Source of the DNA: UBA1563 sp041671545
GTDB taxonomy: Bacteria > Bacteroidota > Ignavibacteria > Ignavibacteriales > Ignavibacteriaceae
Assembly (NCBI GenBank): GCA_041671545.1
Contig: JBAZBI010000011.1
Coordinates: forward strand, 75,390-139,389
Direction of reading: 5' to 3'
Length of the DNA: 64,000 nt
The notes under the pieces are model-generated. The model was given only the letters and a program-made list of their open reading frames with translations. It did not search any database and was not told the origin of the DNA. Positions 55,514 to 64,000 of the stretch are shown here, piece after piece. Position 1 is the stretch's first letter; the number at the start of each line of letters is the position of its first letter. The translations under genes were made by a program, and so were the position numbers.

Positions 55514-56314
55514 TTAGTTCGTATGTAAAATTTCCTTTTCTTGAGGAAAGGATTTTTTTACGTAATCAAAGGAAGTATGACATCGCATACATGATTTATC
55601 ATACTTTGTTATGCTGCGCAGAACCATTTCCGGATGCTCTGATTGAAACAGGATGCTTCCTGTATTATCCACGATCCAGATATTCTCTTTAGTGGCATAA
55701 GGAGTTACCAAGGGTAAAAATGCTGAAAGAACTTCCTTCAAATCAATCGTTGCCGTTACGACACCGACAAATTTATTTGGAGGAAATTGTTTGGAAGTTC
55801 CGCGGCTCTCCCGGTAAATGGGTGATACTATCAGAAATCGAAAATAGGGGAGCGGCTCGTTTTTATTGTCACTCTTCTGGATAAGAGAAGAAATAAATTG
55901 TTTTCCTCTGTTTTCTTCTTTTGCTGCCCATTGAAAATAGTCCAGTTGACGGTAGTTGCGCCCGATGGCGGATTTTGTAGTAGAGTAAATGATTTTCCCT
56001 TGGGGGTTATAAACACTGATTGCATTGACACTATTTTTCTTTACATGATTGAAATAATTTTGAACATCCGAAGCAAGAGGTTGCAAGTCAAGATACTGAA
56101 ATGAAGTTAATGTTGATAACATTTCTATTCCTTGAGCATTTTTACTCAAGAAAGATTCGAGTTCTCTTGATATTTGATTTGCCGCCGTAAGCTGTTGAGC
56201 ATTAAATCTATTAATGATCTCTGCATCAGCGGAACTATGAAGATCATAGAGGAGCAACGAAAAAATTGTTAAGATTAATAACGTAAGACCGGCAATAATG
56301 AAATTTGATTTCAT
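55514..56314 (-). CDS. Haem-type (CXXCH) sensor domain, N-terminal part of the frameshifted hybrid kinase
   Basis: 266 residues: TM1 at about 7-25, then an extracytoplasmic dCache-like sensor (about 30-260) with haem-c motif CMRCH (242-246), then frame loss after YVKK. Aligning to the next kinase (CLECH, YVEKIL) shows that one extra A in the A7 run would give YVKKILSS and restore a reading through the C-terminal part. The whole restored gene spans 52035-56314, about 1,426 codons. As it stands the product would be a membrane-tethered sensor without kinase. Confidence 0.85.
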   Translation of the reverse strand: MKSNFIIAGLTLLILTIFSLLLYDLHSSADAEIINRFNAQQLTAANQISRELESFLSKNAQGIEMLSTLTSFQYLDLQPLASDVQNYFNHVKKNSVNAISVYNPQGKIIYSTTKSAIGRNYRQLDYFQWAAKEENRGKQFISSLIQKSDNKNEPLPYFRFLIVSPIYRESRGTSKQFPPNKFVGVVTATIDLKEVLSAFLPLVTPYATKENIWIVDNTGSILFQSEHPEMVLRSITKYDKSCMRCHTSFDYVKKSFPQEKEILHTN

Positions 56315-56368
56315 GAGGAGAAACCTTTAGTCGATGAGTAAATCTTTCAATGGTCGTTGTAAGTAATT

Positions 56369-59350
56369 TTAAGCAATGCTATCCGGAACAGTAAAATAAA
56401 AAGTGGAACCTTCCCCCTTTATACTTTCAGCCCAAACTTTTCCTCTGTTTTTTTCAACAAATTCTTTGCAGAGGAGTAAACCCAATCCTGTGCTTGGTTC
56501 TCCCTCTGTTCCCGCAGAACTGACTTTTTCTTCCATTTTGAATAATCGCAATACATCTTTTTCCAACATGCCAACCCCGGTATCTTGCACTGAAACTTCT
56601 ATCATTTCATTATCAATCTTTTTACTGCGTACAATAACTCTACCATCGCGTTTTGTGAACTTAACAGCGTTGGACAAAAAATTTCTCAGGACAGTATTGA
56701 TCATTTTTTCATCGGCATAAACTTTTTGTGTTCCCGGTACTTCGTTAATGATCTTAATTCCTTTTTGAGAAGCGCGTTGATTGATTGTAGAAATACTTGA
56801 AGACACAATATCCGATAATAAAATCTCGCCGGGAGTAAAACTTATGGTACCCTTTTGCATCTGCGCCCATTCCAATAAATTTTCAAGCAATTTGTAAACG
56901 GTTGAGGCAGAATCAAACATCGATTTACTGAAGTCAATTAATTCCGTTTTAGAAAATGATTCACTCTCTTCAGCCATTATCTCTGTTAAACTCATAAAAC
57001 CGCTAAAAGGACTTCTAAGATCATGAGCAATAATTGAAAAGAATTTATCTTTTTCGGCAATAGTTTTAGAAAGCTGTTCATTACTTTTTATAATTGATTC
57101 CTCAGCCCGTTTTCGCTCGGTAATGTCGTGATTGAGACCAACTATTCCGACTATTTGCCCTTGTGCATTCCGCAACGGCACTTTTAATCCCAACAACCAT
57201 CGAACATCACCGTTTTTATCAACTAATTTGCCTTCAATATCGAGGATAGATTTACCTTCTTGTAAAACCGACTGATCCTCATCCTCAGAACCATGTTCTT
57301 CACGCTCGGGAAATAATTCGGGATCAGTTTTCCCGAGAACCTCATTCTCAGAATTTTTCCCGGAAAGCTGAACTTCCTTAGGATTGGCGAGAGTTTTTCG
57401 TCCAACAAAATCTTTAACATAAATAGCGTCAGGAATTAAATCAATAATTGTGCGTAATAACATTCGTTCATTTGAAAGAGCTACTTCGGCTTGTTTTCGT
57501 TCTATAACTATTGCAATTTGGCTTCCAACCGATTCTAAAAATTTAACATCTCGCTCTGCATAGATGTTCTCTTCCTCATAGTGTTGAAGAACCAAAACAC
57601 CGATTGTCTTTGATGGTGTTTGTAAAGGTACACCAACCCACGAGGGCGAATTTGTTCCGACTAACTCAACTTCATTTTGATCTACGAGTTGATCAAATAA
57701 ATTTTGTGTTAACAATAATGGTTTACCCGTTTGGAAAACGAATGCCGTACAACTTTTACTCATTGCAACCGGCTCGGGAGTCGGATCAAACTTATCAACA
57801 AAATATGGAAAACTAAAGAGCCCGGTATTGGCATCATGAAGCGCAATGAAAATATTCTCTGCGTAAAGTACCCGTTTAAGAGAGTGGTGGATTAATTTTA
57901 ACAATTCGTCAAGATTTGCTGTTGTAGTAACACCGCGATTAATTTCGTAAATCACGTCGTGCTCTAATTCTGCTCGTTTATTTTCGGTTATATCGCGGAA
58001 CGTTACAACTGCACCAACAACTTTGGGACCTTCCAACATGGGAGTTGTACTGAAATTAACAAAGAACCCGGCGCCATCTTTTCGCCAAAAATATTCCTCT
58101 CCGGAATGAGTTGTTCCTTTGTTCAGTGTCTCGTAGATGTGGCAATCTTTGCCGTCATATGGTTCACCATTCGCGCGGGTATGGTGCCATAATGTATGGC
58201 TATGTTTTCCTATCAATTCCTCCACTGTATAACCGAGCAATTCCGCAGCTCTTGGATTTACAAAAGTATGGTTACCGTTAAGGTCAAGACCAAAGATTCC
58301 TTCGCCGGCACTTTCCAAAATCAAATTAAATGCTTGTTTCCCCCGGAGTTTCTCCGCTTCGGTTTCAGCTTTCGCTTTTAACTTATTGCTTCGTAATATT
58401 GAAAAGGAACCGGAAAGTAGGATCAGTGAGACGAGGATAATGATCAATAAAGTTTGAAGACTGTTTTTATCGACAAAATTGGTTACCTCATCAAGGGGTG
58501 TAACTACAACTACTTTCCATGAAATGTTTTTGAAATTGAGCGTTGTAAAACTCGAGAACTTCATTGGTCTTTCTTTTAACTGATACTCTGCCGAGCCTGA
58601 TGATTTTGTAAGAATTTTTTCTACATATTTAAATGATTCGTGGCATTCCAGACACGATTCATCATTTGCATTTACGTTAAAGAGCATCATTTCCGGATGC
58701 TCAGCCTGGTACAACACGGTTCCGTCGTTATCCAAAACCCATGAATACTCTTTCTTGTTTTGGGCAGCGTTCTCGACGTAAAATGATTTCAGTATATCGT
58801 CCAATGCTGCTACCACCGCAACAATGCCGATAACCTTGTTTGAAGATGTTTTGTAAATCGGAGAGACTATCATTACCTGAAAAACAGATTTATTCCCCAA
58901 CTGCAAAAAAGCTGACGGAACCTCCGAAGTAATGAATTGCTTTCCTCTATTCTCTTTTCGTACCGACCATGAGAAAAATTTACTATCTGCATGGTTTAGC
59001 GAAATAACATTTTGCAAAGTTGAGTAGAGGATATCTCCCTTTGCATCATAGATGCTGATGGACTTTATATGATCATTTTTTAAGTACGAAAAATATTCCT
59101 TCACTACACCGGACATAACATCAGGCTTTTCATTGTTCAGAAGGATTAACGAAACGAGAGTTTCAACTGTACGGGATTGGTCTCGAAGAGCAGTTTCAAT
59201 TTCTTTGGATAAATGATTTGCAGTAATTAACTGACGTGATTGGAACCGCTCAACTACTTCTTTCCTGGTCGATTTATGGAGACCAACTAACAGAAAGATT
59301 GTAATTGTGAGGACAAAAACGGTGAGAATAATCGTGAGTTTTGACTTCAT
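56369..59350 (-). CDS. Sensor histidine kinase with CXXCH haem-type sensor, PAS and GAF domains
   Basis: 993 residues, intact. TM1 about 7-24, extracytoplasmic dCache-like sensor with CLECH (233-237), TM2 about 300-320, PAS (about 335-450), GAF (about 470-610), PAS (about 625-745), HisKA (IAHDLRSPFSGF, about 770) and HATPase (TGLGLLLCKEF, about 960). No receiver. Its sensor half is clearly paralogous to the frameshifted gene at 52035-56314 (ENRGKQFI, HPEM, IVSPIY shared). Likely senses a redox signal through c-haem, with extra cytoplasmic inputs via PAS and GAF. Confidence 0.88.
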   Translation of the reverse strand: MKSKLTIILTVFVLTITIFLLVGLHKSTRKEVVERFQSRQLITANHLSKEIETALRDQSRTVETLVSLILLNNEKPDVMSGVVKEYFSYLKNDHIKSISIYDAKGDILYSTLQNVISLNHADSKFFSWSVRKENRGKQFITSEVPSAFLQLGNKSVFQVMIVSPIYKTSSNKVIGIVAVVAALDDILKSFYVENAAQNKKEYSWVLDNDGTVLYQAEHPEMMLFNVNANDESCLECHESFKYVEKILTKSSGSAEYQLKERPMKFSSFTTLNFKNISWKVVVVTPLDEVTNFVDKNSLQTLLIIILVSLILLSGSFSILRSNKLKAKAETEAEKLRGKQAFNLILESAGEGIFGLDLNGNHTFVNPRAAELLGYTVEELIGKHSHTLWHHTRANGEPYDGKDCHIYETLNKGTTHSGEEYFWRKDGAGFFVNFSTTPMLEGPKVVGAVVTFRDITENKRAELEHDVIYEINRGVTTTANLDELLKLIHHSLKRVLYAENIFIALHDANTGLFSFPYFVDKFDPTPEPVAMSKSCTAFVFQTGKPLLLTQNLFDQLVDQNEVELVGTNSPSWVGVPLQTPSKTIGVLVLQHYEEENIYAERDVKFLESVGSQIAIVIERKQAEVALSNERMLLRTIIDLIPDAIYVKDFVGRKTLANPKEVQLSGKNSENEVLGKTDPELFPEREEHGSEDEDQSVLQEGKSILDIEGKLVDKNGDVRWLLGLKVPLRNAQGQIVGIVGLNHDITERKRAEESIIKSNEQLSKTIAEKDKFFSIIAHDLRSPFSGFMSLTEIMAEESESFSKTELIDFSKSMFDSASTVYKLLENLLEWAQMQKGTISFTPGEILLSDIVSSSISTINQRASQKGIKIINEVPGTQKVYADEKMINTVLRNFLSNAVKFTKRDGRVIVRSKKIDNEMIEVSVQDTGVGMLEKDVLRLFKMEEKVSSAGTEGEPSTGLGLLLCKEFVEKNRGKVWAESIKGEGSTFYFTVPDSIA

Positions 59351-59526
59351 CGTAATTTAGAATTTAACTTCTACATCCCCTAGAAAAAGTAGATGCACTA
59401 CGAAACTCCTTATTATAACCGAATAATAGATAAGAACCGGGTAGAAAACTTAGGGATAATTTATCAAAGAAAAAAAACATTTTCTTATATTCAATCCAAC
59501 CCGGTCGATCGGTTTTCAGGATGAAT

Positions 59527-59575
59527 GGATTTGTTTTGACTTTTGAACTTTGACTTTTGAATTCAGAATTTGTCA
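59527..59575. repeat. TTTTGACTTTTGAA word-like repeat
   Basis: Degenerate direct repeats of TTTTGACTTTTGAA and a GAATTCAGAATT end at 59560-59571. Its complement resembles the GAATTCAGAATT/AAAACTC tract at 36610-36645, suggesting one family of slippage-generated intergenic sequence. The rest of the gap 59351-59576 holds ACCGGGT (59436) and ACCCGGT (59499) half-arms. Confidence 0.5.
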
Positions 59576-59576
59576 C

Positions 59577-60395
59577 TTAACCAATCTTTACAGATGTCAT
59601 TGTTAAAGACCCCATCACCGCTTTATCGTTGAAGAAGCTGACACCTTCATCCTTTTGCTGAAGCGCCAAAATGTAAAGCAGTGGCAGAAAATGTTCCGGT
59701 GTCGGGATGGCAAGTTGAACTGGTTTCCCCAGCAATTTATAATTGATCAACTCTTTATGATCGCCGGATAAAATTGATTTCTTTATAGTTTCATTTGCTT
59801 CAATTGCCCAGTCAAATCCAAATTCCGGTTTATCCATTTTATCACGGGCAACCATTCCTAAGTTGTGAACAATATTTCCGCTGCCGATGATCAACACTCC
59901 TTTTTGCCGAAGCGATGCGAGTTCCTTAGCTAATTCATAATGATATTGTGGTTCATTTTTAAAATCTAAACTTAGTTGAATGATCGGAACATCTGCAGTA
60001 GGGTAGAGATGTTTTATTACACTCCACGTGCCATGATCAAGTCCCCAAGTTTCATCAAGTGAGATTGCCGTTTTTGTAATCATTGATTTCGTTTCTACTG
60101 CAAGTTCCGGACTTTCGGGAGCCGGATATTCCACGGCATAAAGCTCAGGTGGGAAACCGCCAAAATCGTGAATGGTTCTCGGCTTCTCCATTGCAGTAAC
60201 TTGCGTCCCGTCCGTTTCCCAATGTGCCGAAATGCATAAAATAGCATTTGGTTTCGGTAACTCTTTTGCGATTGATTTCCACCCTCCAACAAATTCATTC
60301 ACTTCAATTGCATTCATCGGACTACCATGTCCCACAAACAGTAACGGCATGCGTTCCGTTTTAGAGAGTGTTTGGTTGAGTGATTTGATCGTCAT
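59577..60395 (-). CDS. YgiD/DODA-type class III extradiol dioxygenase
   Basis: 272 residues, intact, ATG start. Class III (LigB) ring-cleavage fold: FVGHGSPMNAIE (metal His), SAHWETDG (second metal His), DFGGFPPELYAVEYPAP, WGLDHGTWSV (active-site His) and SGNIVHNLG, TPEHFLPLLY. YgiD-type enzymes cleave DOPA-like catechols using a non-haem metal; the actual substrate here is not known and could be any small catechol or aldehyde-bearing ring. It lies 11 nt after the TPR kinase gene. Intact member of a three-copy family in the window. Confidence 0.9.
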   Translation of the reverse strand: MTIKSLNQTLSKTERMPLLFVGHGSPMNAIEVNEFVGGWKSIAKELPKPNAILCISAHWETDGTQVTAMEKPRTIHDFGGFPPELYAVEYPAPESPELAVETKSMITKTAISLDETWGLDHGTWSVIKHLYPTADVPIIQLSLDFKNEPQYHYELAKELASLRQKGVLIIGSGNIVHNLGMVARDKMDKPEFGFDWAIEANETIKKSILSGDHKELINYKLLGKPVQLAIPTPEHFLPLLYILALQQKDEGVSFFNDKAVMGSLTMTSVKIG

Positions 60396-60406
60396 TGTTA
60401 TTCCGG

Positions 60407-62476
60407 TTATTTTCCAGGTACGGTAAAATAAAAAGTAGAACCTTTTCCTTCTTCACTCTCAACCCAAATTCTGCCCCCGTGCTTTTCAACAAATTCCTTA
60501 CAAAGTAATAATCCTAATCCGGAGCTCTCTTCTTGTTCGGTTCCTCTTTTACCTTTTACTTCTTCACCCAGCTTAAAAAGTTTTTCAACCTTATCAGCCG
60601 CTATCCCGACCCCCGTGTCACTCACTGCGACTTCAATCATTTCGTAGCCGCTCTTTTTTGCACTTACGGTAATAATCCCGTCCCGGTGCGTAAATTTAAT
60701 CGAGTTGAATAAAAGATTTAATAAAATGGAGTGGATCATTTTTTCATCAACGGAAACAATCATATTTTGTTCGGTATTATTTATTACTGAAATCCCTTTT
60801 TGTTTACTTCTCTCTTTTAGCATCTCTATATTTTTCGCGATCAATTCATCGAGTGGAATTTCTTTCGGCTCAAAGCTTATTTGCCCTTTTTGCATTTGTG
60901 CCCATTCAAGCAAGTTTTTCAATAGGCCGAACAAACTATCTGCCGACCGGTGCATATTCTTACCTATATGCGCTAATTCTTCCGCAGAAAAACTATTCGC
61001 ATTTTCGGCGAATAATTCCGTCATTCCTAAAAATCCCTGGAAAGGGCTTTTCAGATCATGGGCAATGATTGAGAAAAATCTATCTTTCGTTGTGTTCAGT
61101 TCCTTAAGTTGTTCGTTCAATCTAATAAGTTCTTCTTTCTGTACGGTTATCTCATTGTTGTTCTTTACTAACAGAGTATTCACTTTTCGTTTTGAACGGT
61201 ACGCGGCAAAAATTATTATTGCTATCGCAAAGAGAAGAAGTGTGATGGTCAAAAGAAAATTTTGTAGTTGCTTCTGAATAGTGTTTTCTCTTTGCAGTAA
61301 TAAGATTTCCTTATCTCTTCTTTCACCATTAAATGCTTCATTTAAAGAAGCTATTGCATTGTTCTTTTGTTCATTTAAAAGAGAATCGCTGTACACCCTT
61401 GCAAGTTTATGAAATTCGAATGCATTCTTATAATCTTTCAAGGCGTAATAAGTTTCGGTAATGCTATTCAATGATGAAACGATTCCCCGTTTGTCACTCA
61501 ATTCTTTTCTTTTTTCAAAAGCCTGTCGTAAGTAGCTAAGACTCTTCGCATACTGCCCCATATAAAAATAAGTCACCCCAATTCCGGAAATGGATGAAGC
61601 TATTCCTCGTTTATTCTTCAGTTCATTTTTTGTTACAAGTGATTTGTTGTAATACCCAAGAGCCTTCGGGTAGTTTTTCAAATTTCTGTAAATGATTGCC
61701 AAATTTTCATACGATCCTGAAACTCCGATTTTGTCGTTTTTTTTTGACCGTATTTCAAATCCTTTTAGTGTGTATGATAGTGCTTTATCATATTCTTTAA
61801 GTTTGATATAAATGATCCCCATGTTTTCAAGCGATGCCGCCAACACAAGAGCTTCGTTATCCGTCTTGCAGAGCAACATAGCTTTTAGCGTATTTTCTCT
61901 CGCTTTGGGAATATCATTTAGGATGTAATAAATTATTCCAAGATGATTGTATGCCTGCGCCAATGCTTTTTTATCATGTTCTCCTTCAAGCAGGCTTACA
62001 GATTGGAGACAATAATCGAGCGCTTTATCAAAATTCCCGCGGACATTATTGATCACTCCGATTTTATTCAAACATTCTCCGATCCCAACACGTTCATTTA
62101 TTTCTTTTCTGATTTTATAAGCAAGTTCATAATATTTCAAAGCTTCGCTGTATTCACTTTGAACGTAATAACCGCTTCCAAGCAAATATAAAATGTCGCC
62201 TTCACCTTTTTTGTAATGACCGGCTCTTGCAATTTGTAAAGCTTTTTCACCATATGCTATTGATTTCTCCGGTTTGATTCTGTTATAATAAGTCATCAAG
62301 TCTGCGTAGGTGTCTATCTTTTCTTTCACACTGCTGGAATTCAATTTGGTCAATAGGGAATCAACGAACTCTTTTTCAAACGAAAAGATCACGTTGTTTA
62401 TGAAAACAAAAAGAATTAAGAAATGGAACGCGTTGCGCTTTAATGAACTTCTTTTTAGACCTAACCCGATTCCCAT
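60407..62476 (-). CDS. Sensor histidine kinase with N-terminal TPR repeats
   Basis: 689 residues. A signal-anchor-like segment (about 17-33) is followed by roughly eight tetratricopeptide repeats (about 55-360; for example EALKYYELAYKIRKE, KALSYTLKGFEIR, KALGYYNKSLVTKNE), a membrane helix (about 411-432), a coiled coil, HisKA (IAHDLKSPFQGF, about 475) and HATPase (SSGLGLLLCKEF, about 660). The kinase core is near-identical in style to the two neighbouring kinases. TPR-type kinases in Bacteroidota sense by protein contact. No CXXCH. Followed 11 nt later by the intact dioxygenase. Confidence 0.88.
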   Translation of the reverse strand: MGIGLGLKRSSLKRNAFHFLILFVFINNVIFSFEKEFVDSLLTKLNSSSVKEKIDTYADLMTYYNRIKPEKSIAYGEKALQIARAGHYKKGEGDILYLLGSGYYVQSEYSEALKYYELAYKIRKEINERVGIGECLNKIGVINNVRGNFDKALDYCLQSVSLLEGEHDKKALAQAYNHLGIIYYILNDIPKARENTLKAMLLCKTDNEALVLAASLENMGIIYIKLKEYDKALSYTLKGFEIRSKKNDKIGVSGSYENLAIIYRNLKNYPKALGYYNKSLVTKNELKNKRGIASSISGIGVTYFYMGQYAKSLSYLRQAFEKRKELSDKRGIVSSLNSITETYYALKDYKNAFEFHKLARVYSDSLLNEQKNNAIASLNEAFNGERRDKEILLLQRENTIQKQLQNFLLTITLLLFAIAIIIFAAYRSKRKVNTLLVKNNNEITVQKEELIRLNEQLKELNTTKDRFFSIIAHDLKSPFQGFLGMTELFAENANSFSAEELAHIGKNMHRSADSLFGLLKNLLEWAQMQKGQISFEPKEIPLDELIAKNIEMLKERSKQKGISVINNTEQNMIVSVDEKMIHSILLNLLFNSIKFTHRDGIITVSAKKSGYEMIEVAVSDTGVGIAADKVEKLFKLGEEVKGKRGTEQEESSGLGLLLCKEFVEKHGGRIWVESEEGKGSTFYFTVPGK

Positions 62477-63980
62477 TTTACCTAATATTTCCTTTTTACC
62501 GTTTGGTTTTTTCTTTTAACACGGATTAATCCGGCACACTTTTCTTGCCGGAATCCCACATCTTCTATTATCGGCAATTTCCCCTCCGATGTTAGCTGAT
62601 TTTGGTTTTTAATCTCAACTTTCTTTTTAATTCCGGGAATTCAAAAAACAGAAACATGATCAAACTATCTTTTAGCCCTTTACTCCTAAAATTACTTCAC
62701 ATCTTGTAGTCCCGAATGCTCACAGTCTCAAGGTCTCATACTTCCAACTCCCGAAGTCTTAATTACACCCCACTTTTCACTTCTTTCAATTCGAGTGATG
62801 TCAATGGGCAATTTCCACCTAATTCGTACTACTTTCGCCTGATTTTGAGGATCGAAAGCAGTTACGCCTTCCTTGTTTTAACAAGATCACTTATGTAAAA
62901 TTTGTAAAAATAGCTATGCTTGCCACTGCTTATTGACTACAACTAATTGTTGATCGAAATCCGCCCTCTAATATTTTGTGGTAAACCCTTTGGCAAATGC
63001 GTGTGATTTCAATCTTAGTTAGGAAACCAAACTGAAATCGGTCATCCTACTTTCATTTGCAAGTCCTAGCAACCTTGCACTGGAGTCTTCTCAGTTCATT
63101 TCCGTGGGAGTTCGGGCAAATAACTTTGTTACTAATGATCCTGTCACATTTTCAAATACCTTCGATGGTTACATCAAATCCCTATTCGATAATTACTCAA
63201 GTAGATCAGCGATGATAGCATTAGTAACTTTGGATAATGATGATCATGCGGCAAATTTCCCACAAACAATTATTATCTAATTATCAATTATTGGCAAGGT
63301 AGGGTAACTAATCCTTCATGCCAATTCAAAACATCGCGCCATAATTGAAATAGGTTTCAGTCATCCCGTGACGGAAATTTAGAAGGTAGAAATTTTTACT
63401 GCGATCGAAGACCAAGATTCGGTGATCGCTAAGCTTTAATACGTTCGATTTTTTCTTAAATATTCAATTCACTTTGCCTTCAATATTTTACGAGCAGTTC
63501 AATTATAACTCTAAATTGCCGCAGGTTTAAAAAAGACATTGCCCCTTCAATAAAGATAATTCTTTTCTACTGCACACTACTGTTGAATCAATCCACTCAA
63601 CCGCTCAACATGTAAACAAATAAGAAATTCAACGAAAATTCACATCCCGACATTCCCTTGATTTCACTCCGTTTTCAAACAATTAACACAAAGAACAAAA
63701 CTTTTATAAATAATTGATAAAATAATTTGCCTGAAAATTTGCATCTGCAACGTAAGAACCCTATATTTGAAAGCTGTTTATAAATGATTTCAGATCGCTG
63801 AAAACATTAACAAAAATTTTGATAAAAGAAGGAAATTATTTTTTACACCGCTTGACTTTATAAAAGTTTTGCCGTAAGTTTGAAATCCTTTTGAAAATGT
63901 TCTTTGATAGAATGAATGCAAACTTGTCAATAAGTTTGGTTCAACTAAGCTTTAATGCTTTGATTACACCAGTTTAATCC
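62477..63980 (+). other. Long gene-free stretch upstream of the rRNA operon
   Basis: About 1.5 kb without a supportable gene on either strand. Near the kinase end: CCGGCA/TGCCGG hairpin (about 62531-62552). A word-like tract (CCCGAATG ... AGTCTC ... GGTCTC ... CCCGAAGTCT) spans 62711-62760. The remainder is AT-rich and non-repetitive. rRNA promoter elements lie at 63852-63882. Confidence 0.55.
63852..63882 (+). promoter_or_regulatory. rRNA operon promoter
   Basis: TTGACT (63852-63857), 17 nt, TAAGTT (63875-63880). The same bases also form the Bacteroidota pattern TTG-N20-TAAGTTTG (TAnnTTTG, 63875-63882). It lies about 100 bp before the 16S start. A weaker second candidate, TTGTCA-N16-TAAGCT, is at 63924-63951. 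Confidence 0.6.
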
Positions 63981-64000
63981 TACAACGGAGAGTTTGATCC
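63981..64000 (+). rRNA. rrs: 16S ribosomal RNA, first bases only (truncated by window)
   Basis: ACAACGGAGAGTTTGATCC at the edge is the conserved 5' end of 16S rRNA (universal primer-8F site AGAGTTTGATCC). The mature 5' end is probably within a few bases of 63982. The operon runs to the right, outside the window. Confidence 0.93.

Noticed and set aside
62716..62898. Short open frame in the gap before 16S
   Set aside because: 60 residues, no ribosome site, overlaps the word-like tract, no domain.
1..64000. CRISPR arrays and tRNA genes
   Set aside because: No regularly spaced direct repeats of 25-40 bp and no TTCGA-type T-arm within a cloverleaf were seen by eye; a tRNAscan run would be decisive.

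Overview
The window looks like part of an AT-rich chromosome from the Ignavibacteria/Bacteroidota-Chlorobi group. Three secreted enzymes (a PhoD-like phosphatase, an M1 aminopeptidase and an S8 protease) end in the type IX secretion (T9SS) sorting domain with the NYPNPFN signature. There are two TonB-dependent-receptor-type outer membrane proteins and several LxGC lipoproteins, and the first bases of a 16S rRNA gene at the right edge read ACAACGGAGAGTTTGATCC, as in Bacteroidota relatives. The lineage is inferred from protein style only. No tRNA gene or CRISPR array was seen.

Layout. 0-7.7 kb: PhoD-like phosphatase (5' end outside the window), M28 peptidase, a TetR regulator in operon with a TonB receptor, and a beta-propeller lipoprotein. 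7.7-14 kb: a pyruvate dehydrogenase operon on the minus strand (aceE, hicB, hicA, aceF, lpd) with a HicBA toxin-antitoxin pair inserted between E1 and E2. 14-36 kb: mostly single genes: lipoproteins, an alpha/beta hydrolase, methyltransferases, DUF192 and DinB-like proteins, a MauE-thioredoxin fusion, a sensor kinase, M1 peptidase, trxA, rpiB, a second TonB-type receptor, rlmD, rsmI and rsgA. 36-42.5 kb: lepA, the S8 protease and a type IV AbiE toxin-antitoxin system. 42.7-49.2 kb: a second TetR regulator and a three-gene RND efflux operon. 49.3-62.5 kb: a signalling island with four large sensor kinases, three of which carry a CXXCH (c-type haem) motif in the extracytoplasmic sensor, interleaved with two copies of a YgiD/DODA-type dioxygenase gene. 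62.5-64 kb: about 1.5 kb without a gene, leading to an rRNA promoter and the 16S start.

How the parts fit. Both TetR genes have perfect palindromes sharing an AACA-S-TGTT core. In front of the second TetR gene the palindrome fills the spacer of a TTGACA-N17-TATATT promoter, and a related half-conserved site lies in the spacer of the RND operon promoter, so autoregulated efflux control can be read from the DNA. The AbiE operon has two tandem inverted repeats with identical 18-nt spacing in its promoter. The 49-62 kb island is the least ordinary region. It shows tandem duplication of a kinase-dioxygenase unit and active decay: one dioxygenase has an internal TGA, a third dioxygenase survives only as a C-terminal relic at 42.7 kb, and the hybrid kinase is split by a one-base loss in a poly-A run. 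Short palindromic repeats sit in many intergenic gaps, including a three-copy family of about 50 bp, two copies of which bracket a methyltransferase gene in opposite orientation.
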